A stretch of DNA of 64,000 bases from Novosphingobium marinum (GTDB taxonomy: Bacteria > Pseudomonadota > Alphaproteobacteria > Sphingomonadales > Sphingomonadaceae): assembly GCF_013408095.1 (NCBI RefSeq), contig NZ_JACBZF010000001.1, positions 897,261 to 961,260 of the forward strand, in the 5' to 3' direction. Shown one piece after another: positions 47,037-55,458 of this stretch. A program made the translations under genes and the position numbers. Below the pieces are notes generated by a model that worked only from the letters and a program-made list of their open reading frames with translations, was not told the origin of the DNA and searched no databases. How positions within the stretch are numbered: the first letter of the stretch is position 1; each line of letters opens with the position of its first letter.

Positions 47037-48242
47037 TCAGCGAAGCGAAACGACGTTATCCGATGCGCGCGGATCGGGACGGTCGCCGCGATAAAGGCTG
47101 GCCATCGGCTCGTCCGCGACGTCGAAGGCCTCGGCCTGGCCGAAACCGTTGAACGCGGTCCGCATCGCGGCACCATAAGCGCCCAGCATGCCGATTTCGA
47201 TGTAGTCGCCCGCGCGGATGTCCGATGGCAGGACGAAAGGACCTTCCATGTAGTCCGCATCGTCGCAGGTCGGCCCGTAGAACGCGAAGTCCTCCACCGA
47301 CTCGTCCCGGCCCTCGGCCAGGCAGCGAACCGGAAAACGCCAGCCGACGTGCGCTGCGTCGAACAAGGCGCCATAGGCGCCGTCGTTGATGTAGAGTTCG
47401 TTGCCGCGTCGCTTTTCCACCCTGACGATGAGCGAGTTGTACTCGGCGCACAGCGCGCGCCCCGGCTCGCACCAGAGCTCGGCGTTGTAGGCGATGGGAA
47501 GCGCCTCGAAGTGGCGGTGAATGATCGCGAAGTAGTCTTCGAGCGGGGGCGGTTCCATGCCCGGATAGACAGACGGAAAGCCTCCGCCGACATCGATCAT
47601 GTCGATGACGACGCCCGCATCGGCAATCCCTGCGCGGACGCGGTCGAGCGCCTGGACATAGGCAAAGGGCGTCATCGCCTGGCTGCCGACGTGGAAGCAC
47701 ACGCCCAGCCAGTCCGCCACCTGCCGCGTCTCCTGGAGAAGCGGCGGCGCATCGACGAGGTCGACGCCAAACTTGGAGGCGAGGCTCAGTTCGGAATATT
47801 CGGACGACACGCGCAAACGAACGCACAGGCGCAGGTCCGCAGCCTCGTTGCCCTGCTCGTCGGTGGTCGCAGCGACGATCTTCGCAAGCTCTTCCGTGCT
47901 GTCGAGGCTGAACGTCCTGACCCCGTGCCTGAAGTACGCCTCGCGAATGGCACTCGCGGTCTTGACCGGGTGCATGAAGCACAGCGTCGCTTCGGGGAGC
48001 GCGTCGCGGACCAGCCTGACTTCGGCGATCGAGGCGACGTCGTAATGCGTGATGCCCGCCGCCCACAGGATGGGCAGCAGGTCCGGCGAGGGATTGGCCT
48101 TTACCGCATAGAGCGACTTGCCCGGAAACTTCTGCGCGAAGAATCGGGCGGCGCGACCCGCAGCGTGCGGGCGGTTCAGGATTACGGGTTCATCGGGCGC
48201 TACAGCGCCAACTACAGCCGATGCGTCAGGATGGATGTACAA
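47037..48242 (-). CDS. Ornithine (lysine) decarboxylase, fold III, PLP-dependent
   Basis: 401 residues. PLP Lys in SLYAVKANPSPDLL, DVGGGFPSVYPGM glycine loop, WCEPGRALCAEYN, and the substrate-site hallmark GPTCDDADYME with the catalytic Cys and the Asp that recognises the ornithine side chain. This separates it from diaminopimelate decarboxylase. Makes putrescine for the two carboxynorspermidine genes upstream. The start appears to be TTG at 48242; no ATG or GTG is near. Some family members also take lysine. Confidence 0.9.
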   Translation of the reverse strand: MYIHPDASAVVGAVAPDEPVILNRPHAAGRAARFFAQKFPGKSLYAVKANPSPDLLPILWAAGITHYDVASIAEVRLVRDALPEATLCFMHPVKTASAIREAYFRHGVRTFSLDSTEELAKIVAATTDEQGNEAADLRLCVRLRVSSEYSELSLASKFGVDLVDAPPLLQETRQVADWLGVCFHVGSQAMTPFAYVQALDRVRAGIADAGVVIDMIDVGGGFPSVYPGMEPPPLEDYFAIIHRHFEALPIAYNAELWCEPGRALCAEYNSLIVRVEKRRGNELYINDGAYGALFDAAHVGWRFPVRCLAEGRDESVEDFAFYGPTCDDADYMEGPFVLPSDIRAGDYIEIGMLGAYGAAMRTAFNGFGQAEAFDVADEPMASLYRGDRPDPRASDNVVSLR

Positions 48243-48318
48243 CTCAAGGGACCCCCAACGGTAAGTTCAACAATGGCTGCCTTGCGGTTTGGAAGTCCCC
48301 TTGGGGCAGCGGAGGGCG

Positions 48319-48346
48319 GATATAGGGCCGTGCGAGTGAATCGCAA
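48319..48346 (-). promoter_or_regulatory. Possible promoter of the ornithine decarboxylase gene
   Basis: In the 306-base gap between the carboxynorspermidine decarboxylase and ornithine decarboxylase genes, TTGCGA (48346-48341), 16 bases, TATATC (48324-48319) on the minus strand form a fair sigma-70-like pair about 75 bases before the start. I see no gene, RNA or clear hairpin in the rest of the gap. Confidence 0.35.
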
Positions 48347-48548
48347 GCGAAAATGGGGTCGTGTTTTCACAAAACTGCAACAATTTCGCTCCCCTCCGTC
48401 ACGGGGCTGTCAGACAACCGTCGCACTATGCCGACGAGCCACGCATCGGCGCGCTGGCGGCGACTTGGAGGGGGCAACGCACGGTGTCGGACGCAAGTTC
48501 CGACCCGAACCGCCCGATCCGACGATGCGGGGCGGAAACCGGTCGAGT

Positions 48549-49760
48549 TCAGCTGAGCCGGTCGCGGAAGTCCGGGTAGTCGAATCGCTTCACGCACTCG
48601 AGCGCGTCGGTCTCCGAATCCCACAGCCAGATCGACGGAAGCGGGACACCATTGAAGGTCGTCGTCTTGACCATCGAGTAATGCGCCTGGTCGAGAAAGG
48701 CGATGCGGCGTCCCGGCTCCGCCGGAACCGGAAGCCGGTAGTCGCCGATGACATCGCCCGCCAGGCACGACGGCCCGCCGAGCCTGACCGCGCCCGCGTC
48801 GATGGAATCGTCGCTCGCATCGGCGAACGTGCCCTCGACCGGCTCCTCGCCGAGCATCGCGGGACGATAGGGCGCTTCCAGCACGTCGGGCATGTGACAG
48901 GTCGCGGAGATGTCGGTGATGGCAAGCGGCATGCCGTTCCAGTGCGTGTCGAGGATCGTGCCGACCAGGATTCCCGCATCGAGCGCCACTGCCTCGCCCG
49001 GCTCCATGTATATCTCCGCGCCCGTTTCCTCGCGAATGCGCAGGAGGAAATCGACCAGCTCGTCGCGCTGGTAGTCGCTGCGGGTGATGTGGTGCCCCCC
49101 GCCCAGGTTGATCCACTTGAAGTGCCCGAACCACTGCTCGATGTGCGGAACGAGTGCGTCCCACGTGCGCTCGAGCGGCGCGAAGTCCTGCTCGCACAAC
49201 GTGTGCATGTGGATGCCGTCGACCAGTTCGACATGTTCGTCGTCGAGCTGGTCGACCGGGAAGCCCAGTCGCGAATGCGGGGCGCAGGGATCGTAGCGGG
49301 ACACGTCTCCTTCCGGATGGAGCGGATTCACACGCAGCCCCAGGTCGAAGTCGCCGCCGGTTGCCCTGCCCTGCTCCAGGATCGCCCAGCACCGGGAAAG
49401 CTGAGCCGGCGAATTGAAGATGACGTGATCCGAAAGGCGGCAGATTTCCACGAGCTCGTCGGGCTTGTACGCGGCACAGTACGTCGCGATTTCGCCGTCG
49501 TAGAATTCGGATGCAAGCCGCGCCTCCCACAGGCCGGAGGTGCACACCCCGTCGAGGTATTCGCCGATGATCGGCGCAACCGACCACATCGAGAAGGCCT
49601 TGAGCGCGGACAGCATCCTGATCCCGGCCCTGTCGCGCACGTCGGCGAGCATCCGCAGATTGTCCCGAAGCTTCGCGGCATCGACCACGAACGCGGGACT
49701 GTCGACGCGCGACAGGTCGAAACGCGCGAATGCGCCCGGATCGCCAGCCCTGGTTTCCAT
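48549..49760 (-). CDS. nspC: Carboxynorspermidine decarboxylase
   Basis: 403-residue fold III decarboxylase: PLP Lys in MLSALKAFSMWSVAPII, the INLGGGHHITRSDYQ loop, YMEPGEAVALDAG and the C-terminal GPSCLAGDVIGDY, which replaces the GPTCDD motif of ornithine decarboxylases. Decarboxylates carboxy(nor)spermidine to the free polyamine. Its ATG shares a base with the upstream carboxynorspermidine synthase stop (TGATG), so the two-step pathway is one transcript. Confidence 0.93.
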   Translation of the reverse strand: METRAGDPGAFARFDLSRVDSPAFVVDAAKLRDNLRMLADVRDRAGIRMLSALKAFSMWSVAPIIGEYLDGVCTSGLWEARLASEFYDGEIATYCAAYKPDELVEICRLSDHVIFNSPAQLSRCWAILEQGRATGGDFDLGLRVNPLHPEGDVSRYDPCAPHSRLGFPVDQLDDEHVELVDGIHMHTLCEQDFAPLERTWDALVPHIEQWFGHFKWINLGGGHHITRSDYQRDELVDFLLRIREETGAEIYMEPGEAVALDAGILVGTILDTHWNGMPLAITDISATCHMPDVLEAPYRPAMLGEEPVEGTFADASDDSIDAGAVRLGGPSCLAGDVIGDYRLPVPAEPGRRIAFLDQAHYSMVKTTTFNGVPLPSIWLWDSETDALECVKRFDYPDFRDRLS

Positions 49761-50971
49761 CAGAACGGCAGTGGTCCGTCGAGTTCCTCGACCTTCCACG
49801 GCAGTCCGTGTTCGTTCAGCATGTCCATGAACGGATCGGGATCGAACTGTTCCATGTTGAAGACGCCCTCCCCCTTCCACTTGCCGGTAAGCATCATTGC
49901 CGCGCCGATCATCGCGGGCACGCCGGTGGTGTAACTCACCGCCTGGTTCCCGGTTTCCGCGTAGGCGTCCTCGTGATCGCAGATGTTACGTATGTAGAAG
50001 GTCTTCTCGCCCGATCCGTCGAGCGCCTCTCCCGTCGCGATATCGCCGATGTTCGTCTTGCCTTTCGTCGTCGAACCGAGGCTGGCGGGTTCGGGAAGAA
50101 CGGCCTTCAGGAACTGCAGCGGGATGATTTCGTGCCCCTGATACATCACCGGGTCTATGCGGGTCATCCCGACGTTCTGCAGCACGGTCAGGTGCTTGAT
50201 GTACTCGTCGCCGAAGGTCATCCAGAACCGCGCGCGTTCCATCTCGGGCACGAAGCGGGCGAGGCTTTCGAGCTCCTCGTGGTACATCATGTACATGTTC
50301 TTTGGGCCGACCGCCTCGAAGTCGAACTCTCGCTTCACCGCCATGGCAGGCGTTTCCACCCACTCGCCGTTCTCCCAATGACGTGCGGGTGCTGTGACTT
50401 CTCGGATATTGATCTCCGGGTTGAAGTTCGTCGCGAACGCCTGTCCGTGATCGCCCCCATTGCAATCGAGAATGTCGAGCGTGCGGATGGTCTTCAGCCT
50501 GTGCTTCTTGAGCCACATCGCGAACACGCTGGTGACGCCGGGATCGAAGCCTGAGCCGAGCAGCGCCATCAGGCCCTTTGCCTTGAAGCGGTCGTGGTAT
50601 TCCCATTGCCACCTGTATTCGAACTTCGCCTCCTCGCGCGGTTCGTAATTGGCGGTGTCCATGTAGTCGACGCCGGTCCTGAGGCACGCCTCCATGATGG
50701 CGAGATCCTGGTAAGGCAGTGCGAGGTTGACGACGAGCCTGGGGTCGACCTTCTCGATCAGCTTCGTCATCTCGGCGATTTCCTCGGCGTCGACGGCGTA
50801 TGTCGGTACGGTCACACCGGTGCGCTCCCTCACCGAGGCGGCGATGGCGTCGCACTTGGAAACGGTACGGCTGGCAAGGTGCACTTCGGAAAAGATGTCC
50901 GGATTCATCGCCATCTTGTGGACCGCTACCGAACCGACGCCGCCAGCGCCGATGACAAGGACCTTGCTCAC
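49760..50971 (-). CDS. Carboxynorspermidine synthase (saccharopine-dehydrogenase family)
   Basis: 403 residues from a GTG at 50971 with AGGAG 6 bases upstream. NADP-binding VLVIGAGGVGSVAVHKMA, ANYEPREEAKFEYRWQWEY and GFDPGVTSVFAMWLKKH are characteristic of the Lys1-like enzymes that reductively join aspartate semialdehyde with putrescine or diaminopropane. With nspC and the ornithine decarboxylase it gives an S-adenosylmethionine-independent route to spermidine. The product (spermidine or norspermidine) depends on the diamine available. Confidence 0.92.
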   Translation of the reverse strand: MSKVLVIGAGGVGSVAVHKMAMNPDIFSEVHLASRTVSKCDAIAASVRERTGVTVPTYAVDAEEIAEMTKLIEKVDPRLVVNLALPYQDLAIMEACLRTGVDYMDTANYEPREEAKFEYRWQWEYHDRFKAKGLMALLGSGFDPGVTSVFAMWLKKHRLKTIRTLDILDCNGGDHGQAFATNFNPEINIREVTAPARHWENGEWVETPAMAVKREFDFEAVGPKNMYMMYHEELESLARFVPEMERARFWMTFGDEYIKHLTVLQNVGMTRIDPVMYQGHEIIPLQFLKAVLPEPASLGSTTKGKTNIGDIATGEALDGSGEKTFYIRNICDHEDAYAETGNQAVSYTTGVPAMIGAAMMLTGKWKGEGVFNMEQFDPDPFMDMLNEHGLPWKVEELDGPLPF

Positions 50972-51018
50972 ACCATTCTCCTTCGGAATTACCGTGCCGG
51001 GCGATATAGGCCCCATCC

Positions 51019-51993
51019 ATGACAACTCAACCGATGCGCTCGCCGACGGCCGAAGGCGTTCGCCGCGCGGCGGACAAGATCGCGGCGATCCTGCCACCCA
51101 CTCCGCTGCTCCCGCTTGAAATTGCGGGGACCACGATCTGGTGCAAGGCCGAATGCCTGCAGCCGGTCGGCGCCTTCAAGATCAGGGGCGCCTGGCACCG
51201 TCTGACCGACCTTTCGAAAGCCGAGCGCGCGGCGGGCGTCGTCGGCGTGTCGAGCGGAAATCACGCACAGGGCGTGGCCTGGGCCGCCCGCCAGCTGGGC
51301 ATCGCGGCCACCATCGTGATGCCTTCCGATGCGCCTCCGGTGAAGATCGAGGGGACAAGGGCGCTCGGCGCGGAGATCGTCACCTACGATCGCTTGACCG
51401 GCAACCGCGAGCAGATCGCGCGTTCGCTTGCCGAGGAACGCGGGGCGACACTCGTCCACGCCTTCGCGGATCCGTGGGTGATCGAGGGACAGGGCAGCGC
51501 CGGCATCGAGATCGCCCGGCAGATGGCCGAACGCGGGCTTGGCGAGCCGCGTCGCATTGTCGCGCCGTGCGGCGGTGGCGGGCTGTCGGGAGGCCTGGCG
51601 CTCGCCTGCCCCGATGCCGAGATCGTGCCGGTCGAGCCCGAGGGTTGGGACGACGTAAAGCGCAGCATCGCGGCGGGCGAGATCGTCGACGTCGGGCCTA
51701 ACCCTCCGCCGACCGCCTGCGATTCGCTGCAACCGATGGCCACGCAGCAGATCAACTTCGCGATCATCAAGGAGCGATGCGCCTATGGCCTTGCCGTCTC
51801 GCCATGCGAAGTCGAAGCAGCGCAGCGCCTGGCATTTCAGCGTCTTCGGCTCGTAGTCGAACCGGGCGGTGCGGCAGCGCTCGCGGCGGTGATGGCCGGT
51901 AAGGAGCGCGCCGACGAAGCGACCGTCGTCATCCTGTCTGGCGGCAACACGGATCCCTCGGCATTTGCCAAGGTGCTCACAAGCGGCGCGTGA
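51019..51993 (+). CDS. Threonine dehydratase / serine racemase-like PLP enzyme
   Basis: 324-residue fold II PLP enzyme: PLP Lys in QPVGAFKIRGAW, SSGNHAQGVAWAAR, the Gly-rich phosphate loop PCGGGGLSGG, and SGGNTD near the end. It lacks the C-terminal ACT domain of biosynthetic IlvA, so it is probably not isoleucine-regulated; catabolic threonine ammonia-lyase or serine/hydroxyaspartate activity is more likely. Divergent from the carboxynorspermidine synthase with a 47-base gap. Confidence 0.87.
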   Translation: MTTQPMRSPTAEGVRRAADKIAAILPPTPLLPLEIAGTTIWCKAECLQPVGAFKIRGAWHRLTDLSKAERAAGVVGVSSGNHAQGVAWAARQLGIAATIVMPSDAPPVKIEGTRALGAEIVTYDRLTGNREQIARSLAEERGATLVHAFADPWVIEGQGSAGIEIARQMAERGLGEPRRIVAPCGGGGLSGGLALACPDAEIVPVEPEGWDDVKRSIAAGEIVDVGPNPPPTACDSLQPMATQQINFAIIKERCAYGLAVSPCEVEAAQRLAFQRLRLVVEPGGAAALAAVMAGKERADEATVVILSGGNTDPSAFAKVLTSGA

Positions 51994-52079
51994 AGTTCGA
52001 GCGCGATTGACAAGGCCATTGCCCGCCAACACTCTCCGCGCCGATGTCCGCCCCGGTGCGGACGAGGGGGAGAGATTCG

Positions 52080-52508
52080 ATGATCGGACTGGAAATCCTG
52101 CAGCCAGCGGCGGCGCTGCTGGTCTGGACCATGCTCGTGCTGCTTTGGATGACCGTCCAGCGCGCGAGCGGCTTCAAGAAGGGAAAGGTGGACATCGCCA
52201 ACGCCAAGCCCGGAACGCGCGGACCCGACTTCGCCGCGCAGAACCCGGACTTCCGGGACTGGGCGGCCCACAACTACGCGCACCTAATGGAACAGCCGAC
52301 GATCTTCTATCCGACGGTGCTCATATTCGCGCTCGTCGGGGCCGCGCCGCTCGATATCATGCTTGCCTGGGTCTACGTAGCGCTACGCGTCGTCCACTCG
52401 ATCTGGCAGGCCTCGATCAACACCGTCCCGGTACGCGCGACGCTGTTCCTCGTCTCCAGCCTCGTGCTGATGGTCCTGATCATCAGGTTGCTGCTGGCGG
52501 TTTTTTGA
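52080..52508 (+). CDS. MAPEG family membrane protein
   Basis: 142 residues with four hydrophobic helices (about 8-28, 78-96, 98-112, 120-140). The AHNYAHLMEQPTIFYPTVLI segment and VYVALRVVHSIWQ carry the conserved Asn-Glu-Pro and Arg residues of MAPEG proteins, which include glutathione transferases of membranes. GGGGGAGA lies 6 bases before the ATG. Its last 26 bases overlap the convergent rRNA methyltransferase gene. Confidence 0.87.
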   Translation: MIGLEILQPAAALLVWTMLVLLWMTVQRASGFKKGKVDIANAKPGTRGPDFAAQNPDFRDWAAHNYAHLMEQPTIFYPTVLIFALVGAAPLDIMLAWVYVALRVVHSIWQASINTVPVRATLFLVSSLVLMVLIIRLLLAVF

Positions 52509-53697
52509 CGAAAAGGCTTGCCATCTCGACGTGGGTTGACCAGCGGAACTGGCCGACGGGCCTCAGTTCCGCAAGTTCGTACCCGCCCTCGACGAGCGCT
52601 GCGGCATCGCGCGCCCAGCTCGACGGGTTGCAGCTCACGTAGACCACGCGCGGCACCTTGCTTTGCGCGATCAGGCTCACCTGTTCCTTCGCGCCAGCAC
52701 GTGGCGGGTCGAGCAGGACGGCTGCGAAGCGGTTTAGCTCGTCCACCTGCAACGGGTTGCGGAAAAGGTCGCGGTGAAGCGAATGGACGGGCTTGCGGGA
52801 GCTTCCCGCTGCTGCCTTGCAGGCCAGATGCGCGTCGCGCGCGGCTTCGGCGGCGAGCACCTTCGCCGGGCCCGCCAGCGCGAACGCGAAGGTGCCCAGT
52901 CCTGAAAACAGGTCGGCGACAGTCTCGCTGCCATCGAGCCATTCTCGCGCGGCTTCGGCCAGCGCGGCCTCGCCGTCGGCGGTCGCCTGGAGGAACGCGC
53001 CCGGCGGGTACGGAACGCTGGTTCCGGCGAGCGACACGGTGACCGGGTTCGGCTCCCACATCGCTTCCGGGCCATATCCCTGGTCGAGCACGAGGCGCGC
53101 AAGGCCATTGTCCCGGGCGAAATCGAGCATCGCTTCGGTCGCGGCCAGCCCTTCGACGGTGAGGCCTTTCAGTCCGACATCGACGCCCTGTTCGGTCAGC
53201 GCGAGATCGACATCGACGGCAAGCCGGCCGTCAAGCCGGGCGAGCATGCGGCGCAACGAATCCACGAGTGCGAAAAGGCGCGGGTCCAGTACGTGGCATT
53301 CGGCCATGTCGACGATGCGATGCGAGCCGCCCTCGCGAAAGCCGATGGCGATGCGACCGCCGACGCGTGCCGCGTGAAGCGTCGCCCGGCGGCGCGAGAA
53401 AGGCGGCGAGAGATGCGATGGAAGCAGTTCGCTCGGCTCGATCTCCTGTCCCCGTGCGGCGTTGATAACGCGGTCGGTCACGAAACCGACAAGCGTTTCC
53501 TCGTCGAGATGCTGGAGCTGGCAGCCGCCGCATTTCCCGAAGTGACGACACGGCGCTTCGGCATGGTGGGGGCCGTGTCGCAGCGAACCATCCGCCTCAA
53601 GAACGTCGCCCGGAGCTGCGCCCGGCACGTGGCGGCCGTCCCCGGTTACGCCGTCGCCCCTGGCGGCGACGCGAACAATCGTGCCGGAATCGGTCAC
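52483..53697 (-). CDS. RlmD-like 23S rRNA m5U methyltransferase
   Basis: 404 residues from a GTG at 53697 that overlaps the nnrD stop as GTGA. Iron-sulfur Cys residues at about 50, 56 and 59 in APCRHFGKCGGCQLQHL, SAM site around VADLFSGLGTFAFALA, and the catalytic block LLDPPRAGAKEQ plus VVYVSCNPSSWARD with the nucleophilic Cys. The N-terminal TRAM-like segment is short. Alphaproteobacteria usually have one RlmD-type enzyme modifying U1939 (and/or U747); the target base is not decided by the sequence. Confidence 0.9.
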   Translation of the reverse strand: MTDSGTIVRVAARGDGVTGDGRHVPGAAPGDVLEADGSLRHGPHHAEAPCRHFGKCGGCQLQHLDEETLVGFVTDRVINAARGQEIEPSELLPSHLSPPFSRRRATLHAARVGGRIAIGFREGGSHRIVDMAECHVLDPRLFALVDSLRRMLARLDGRLAVDVDLALTEQGVDVGLKGLTVEGLAATEAMLDFARDNGLARLVLDQGYGPEAMWEPNPVTVSLAGTSVPYPPGAFLQATADGEAALAEAAREWLDGSETVADLFSGLGTFAFALAGPAKVLAAEAARDAHLACKAAAGSSRKPVHSLHRDLFRNPLQVDELNRFAAVLLDPPRAGAKEQVSLIAQSKVPRVVYVSCNPSSWARDAAALVEGGYELAELRPVGQFRWSTHVEMASLFVKKPPAAT

Positions 53698-55094
53698 AGG
53701 CAGGCGGCAAGCGCCGTGGGGACCGCGTTCGCGAGTTCGCCGGCGGTGAAGGCGGGTCCAAGCCCGCGCGCCGCTTCGGCATGGATCCAGACGCCCTCGC
53801 AAGCCGCCTCGAACGACTCGGCACCCGCCGCCACGCGGCTGGCGACAATGCCCGCCAGCACGTCGCCCGTGCCGGCCGTGGAAAGCCAGCTTGTCGCCGG
53901 GCCGGCGCAAGCGATCCGTCCATCGGGGGCCGCGACAACCGTATCCGGCCCCTTGGCGACGATCACCATGCCGCTGTCCGCTGCAAGCGCCCTCGCCCGC
54001 TCGACTTTCGAGCCAGAGCCTTCGAGCCCGAAATTGCGCTCCAGCGTGGCGAGTTCGCCTTCGTGAGGCGTCGCGACGGTCGCTGCCTGCCGTTCGGAAA
54101 GCTGCCGTTCGCCCAGCAACACGAGCGCATCGGCATCGAGCACCACCGGCACCGGATCGGCCAGCGCGGTTGCGAGCCGCTCGCGCGCAGTGCCGCTTCG
54201 CCCGAGGCCCGGACCGACGAGAACGGCGGTGTTGCGGTCGTCGGTAAGCACGCTCGACAGCTTGCCGCCATCAACGACCAGATCGGGAGAGGCGCCTGCC
54301 GCGCCCTGCCCGAACAGCTTGACGTAGCCCGCCCCGGCTCCTTGCGCGGCGATGCATGCCAGCACGGCGGCTCCGGGCATGTCGCCGCCGACGACCGCGA
54401 GCAACCCGCGCTTGTACTTGTGCGCATCGGCGGCAGGCGCGGCGATGCGCGGTCTTTCGATCCGCCGGGCCGCGCCGGAGACCGCTTCGATCCCGATGGG
54501 CACGAGCCGCGTCTCGCCCATGTTCGCGCTCGCCGGCATGAGGAAATGCGCGTATTTCCAGGCCCCGAGAGCAACGGTGAGATCGTAGCGCGGCAATCCC
54601 TCGTCGAGCAGCATGCCGCTGTCGGACCGGACCCCGCTGGGCAGGTCTATGGCGACCGAGTGGCGATGATGCTTTGCAAGCCTGCAAAGCAACGCCGCGA
54701 GATCGTCGCCAAGTGGTCGGGCAAGACCGCTACCGAAAAGGCAATCGACCAGCACTTCGCCGTGCGGGTCGGCGTCGGGGCCGAGCACTTCGCCGCCGAA
54801 AAGCGATCGCGCGCGAAGGGCCGCGTCGGTTTTCGGCTCGATTGCCGCGATAACGCGCGCACTGCCGCCGCGCTCGCGGATCGCCTCCGCGATGACATAC
54901 CCGTCGCCGCCGTTGTTTCCCGGCCCGCACAGGACCGTCACCGGGCGATGCGCGGCCAGTCGCCAGACAAAGTCCGCAGCGCCCCGCCCGGCGATCTGCA
55001 TCAACGCATGGACATCGATGCCCGCATCCATCAACGCCTGTTCCGCCGCCTGCATCTGCGCGACGGTGACGATCTGGGCGTCACTCCTGCTCAT
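53694..55094 (-). CDS. nnrD: Bifunctional NAD(P)HX epimerase/dehydratase
   Basis: 466 residues. N-terminal YjeF epimerase domain with CGPGNNGGDGYVIAEAI and LFGSGLARPL; C-terminal carbohydrate-kinase-like dehydratase with ATPHEGELATLERNFG, VVAKGPDTVVAAPDG and WLSTAGTGDVLAGIVAS. Repairs hydrated NADH/NADPH. Overlaps the lipoprotein gene by 14 bases at the start and the methyltransferase gene by 4 at the end. Confidence 0.95.
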   Translation of the reverse strand: MSRSDAQIVTVAQMQAAEQALMDAGIDVHALMQIAGRGAADFVWRLAAHRPVTVLCGPGNNGGDGYVIAEAIRERGGSARVIAAIEPKTDAALRARSLFGGEVLGPDADPHGEVLVDCLFGSGLARPLGDDLAALLCRLAKHHRHSVAIDLPSGVRSDSGMLLDEGLPRYDLTVALGAWKYAHFLMPASANMGETRLVPIGIEAVSGAARRIERPRIAAPAADAHKYKRGLLAVVGGDMPGAAVLACIAAQGAGAGYVKLFGQGAAGASPDLVVDGGKLSSVLTDDRNTAVLVGPGLGRSGTARERLATALADPVPVVLDADALVLLGERQLSERQAATVATPHEGELATLERNFGLEGSGSKVERARALAADSGMVIVAKGPDTVVAAPDGRIACAGPATSWLSTAGTGDVLAGIVASRVAAGAESFEAACEGVWIHAEAARGLGPAFTAGELANAVPTALAACL

Positions 55095-55458
55095 TCGACC
55101 TCATGGTCGCGGGAAAGCGATAGCGGTCTTCGCCTACCGCGACTTCCAGCTTGCCGTCCGCCAGTTGCGTCTGCGCCGGATCGGCCCCGTCCGCCACGGT
55201 GACGCCGCGCCCGTCCCTGACCACATCGAAGCGCCGGAACGCGCCGTCGGGATGGCGGACCACCAGCGAAAGCGCGCCGTCCCTCGAAACCCGGTCGACG
55301 GCGCAGGCTTCCGCGAAATCGGTCGCTCCCGCGACCGCGCACTCGATGTGCTCGTCGCCTTCCGCGACTTCGGGAATGTCTGCGGAGGACGAACAGCCGG
55401 CAACAGCCAGCGTCGTCGCGAGCGACAGGAGGGCGAGGCTAGATGTCCGCGAAGACAT
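55081..55458 (-). CDS. Small lipoprotein of unknown function
   Basis: 125 residues. Signal peptide ends in the lipobox LAVAGC (Cys22), then an acidic Ser-rich stretch and a small domain with two Cys (about 40 and 52) that could pair. Gly/Asp-rich turns suggest a beta-rich periplasmic fold. It overlaps ilvD by 20 bases and nnrD by 14, so it belongs to that transcript. No family recognised. Confidence 0.75.
   Translation of the reverse strand: MSSRTSSLALLSLATTLAVAGCSSSADIPEVAEGDEHIECAVAGATDFAEACAVDRVSRDGALSLVVRHPDGAFRRFDVVRDGRGVTVADGADPAQTQLADGKLEVAVGEDRYRFPATMRSNEQE

Noticed and set aside
46905..49934. 1009-codon open frame on the plus strand across the ornithine decarboxylase and nspC genes
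   Set aside because: Antisense to two well-supported decarboxylases and to the gap between them; low-complexity Arg/Asp/Val composition, no ribosome site, no domain.
52007..52012. TTGACA promoter element before the MAPEG gene
   Set aside because: No acceptable -10 element at 16-18 bases; kept out of the feature list.
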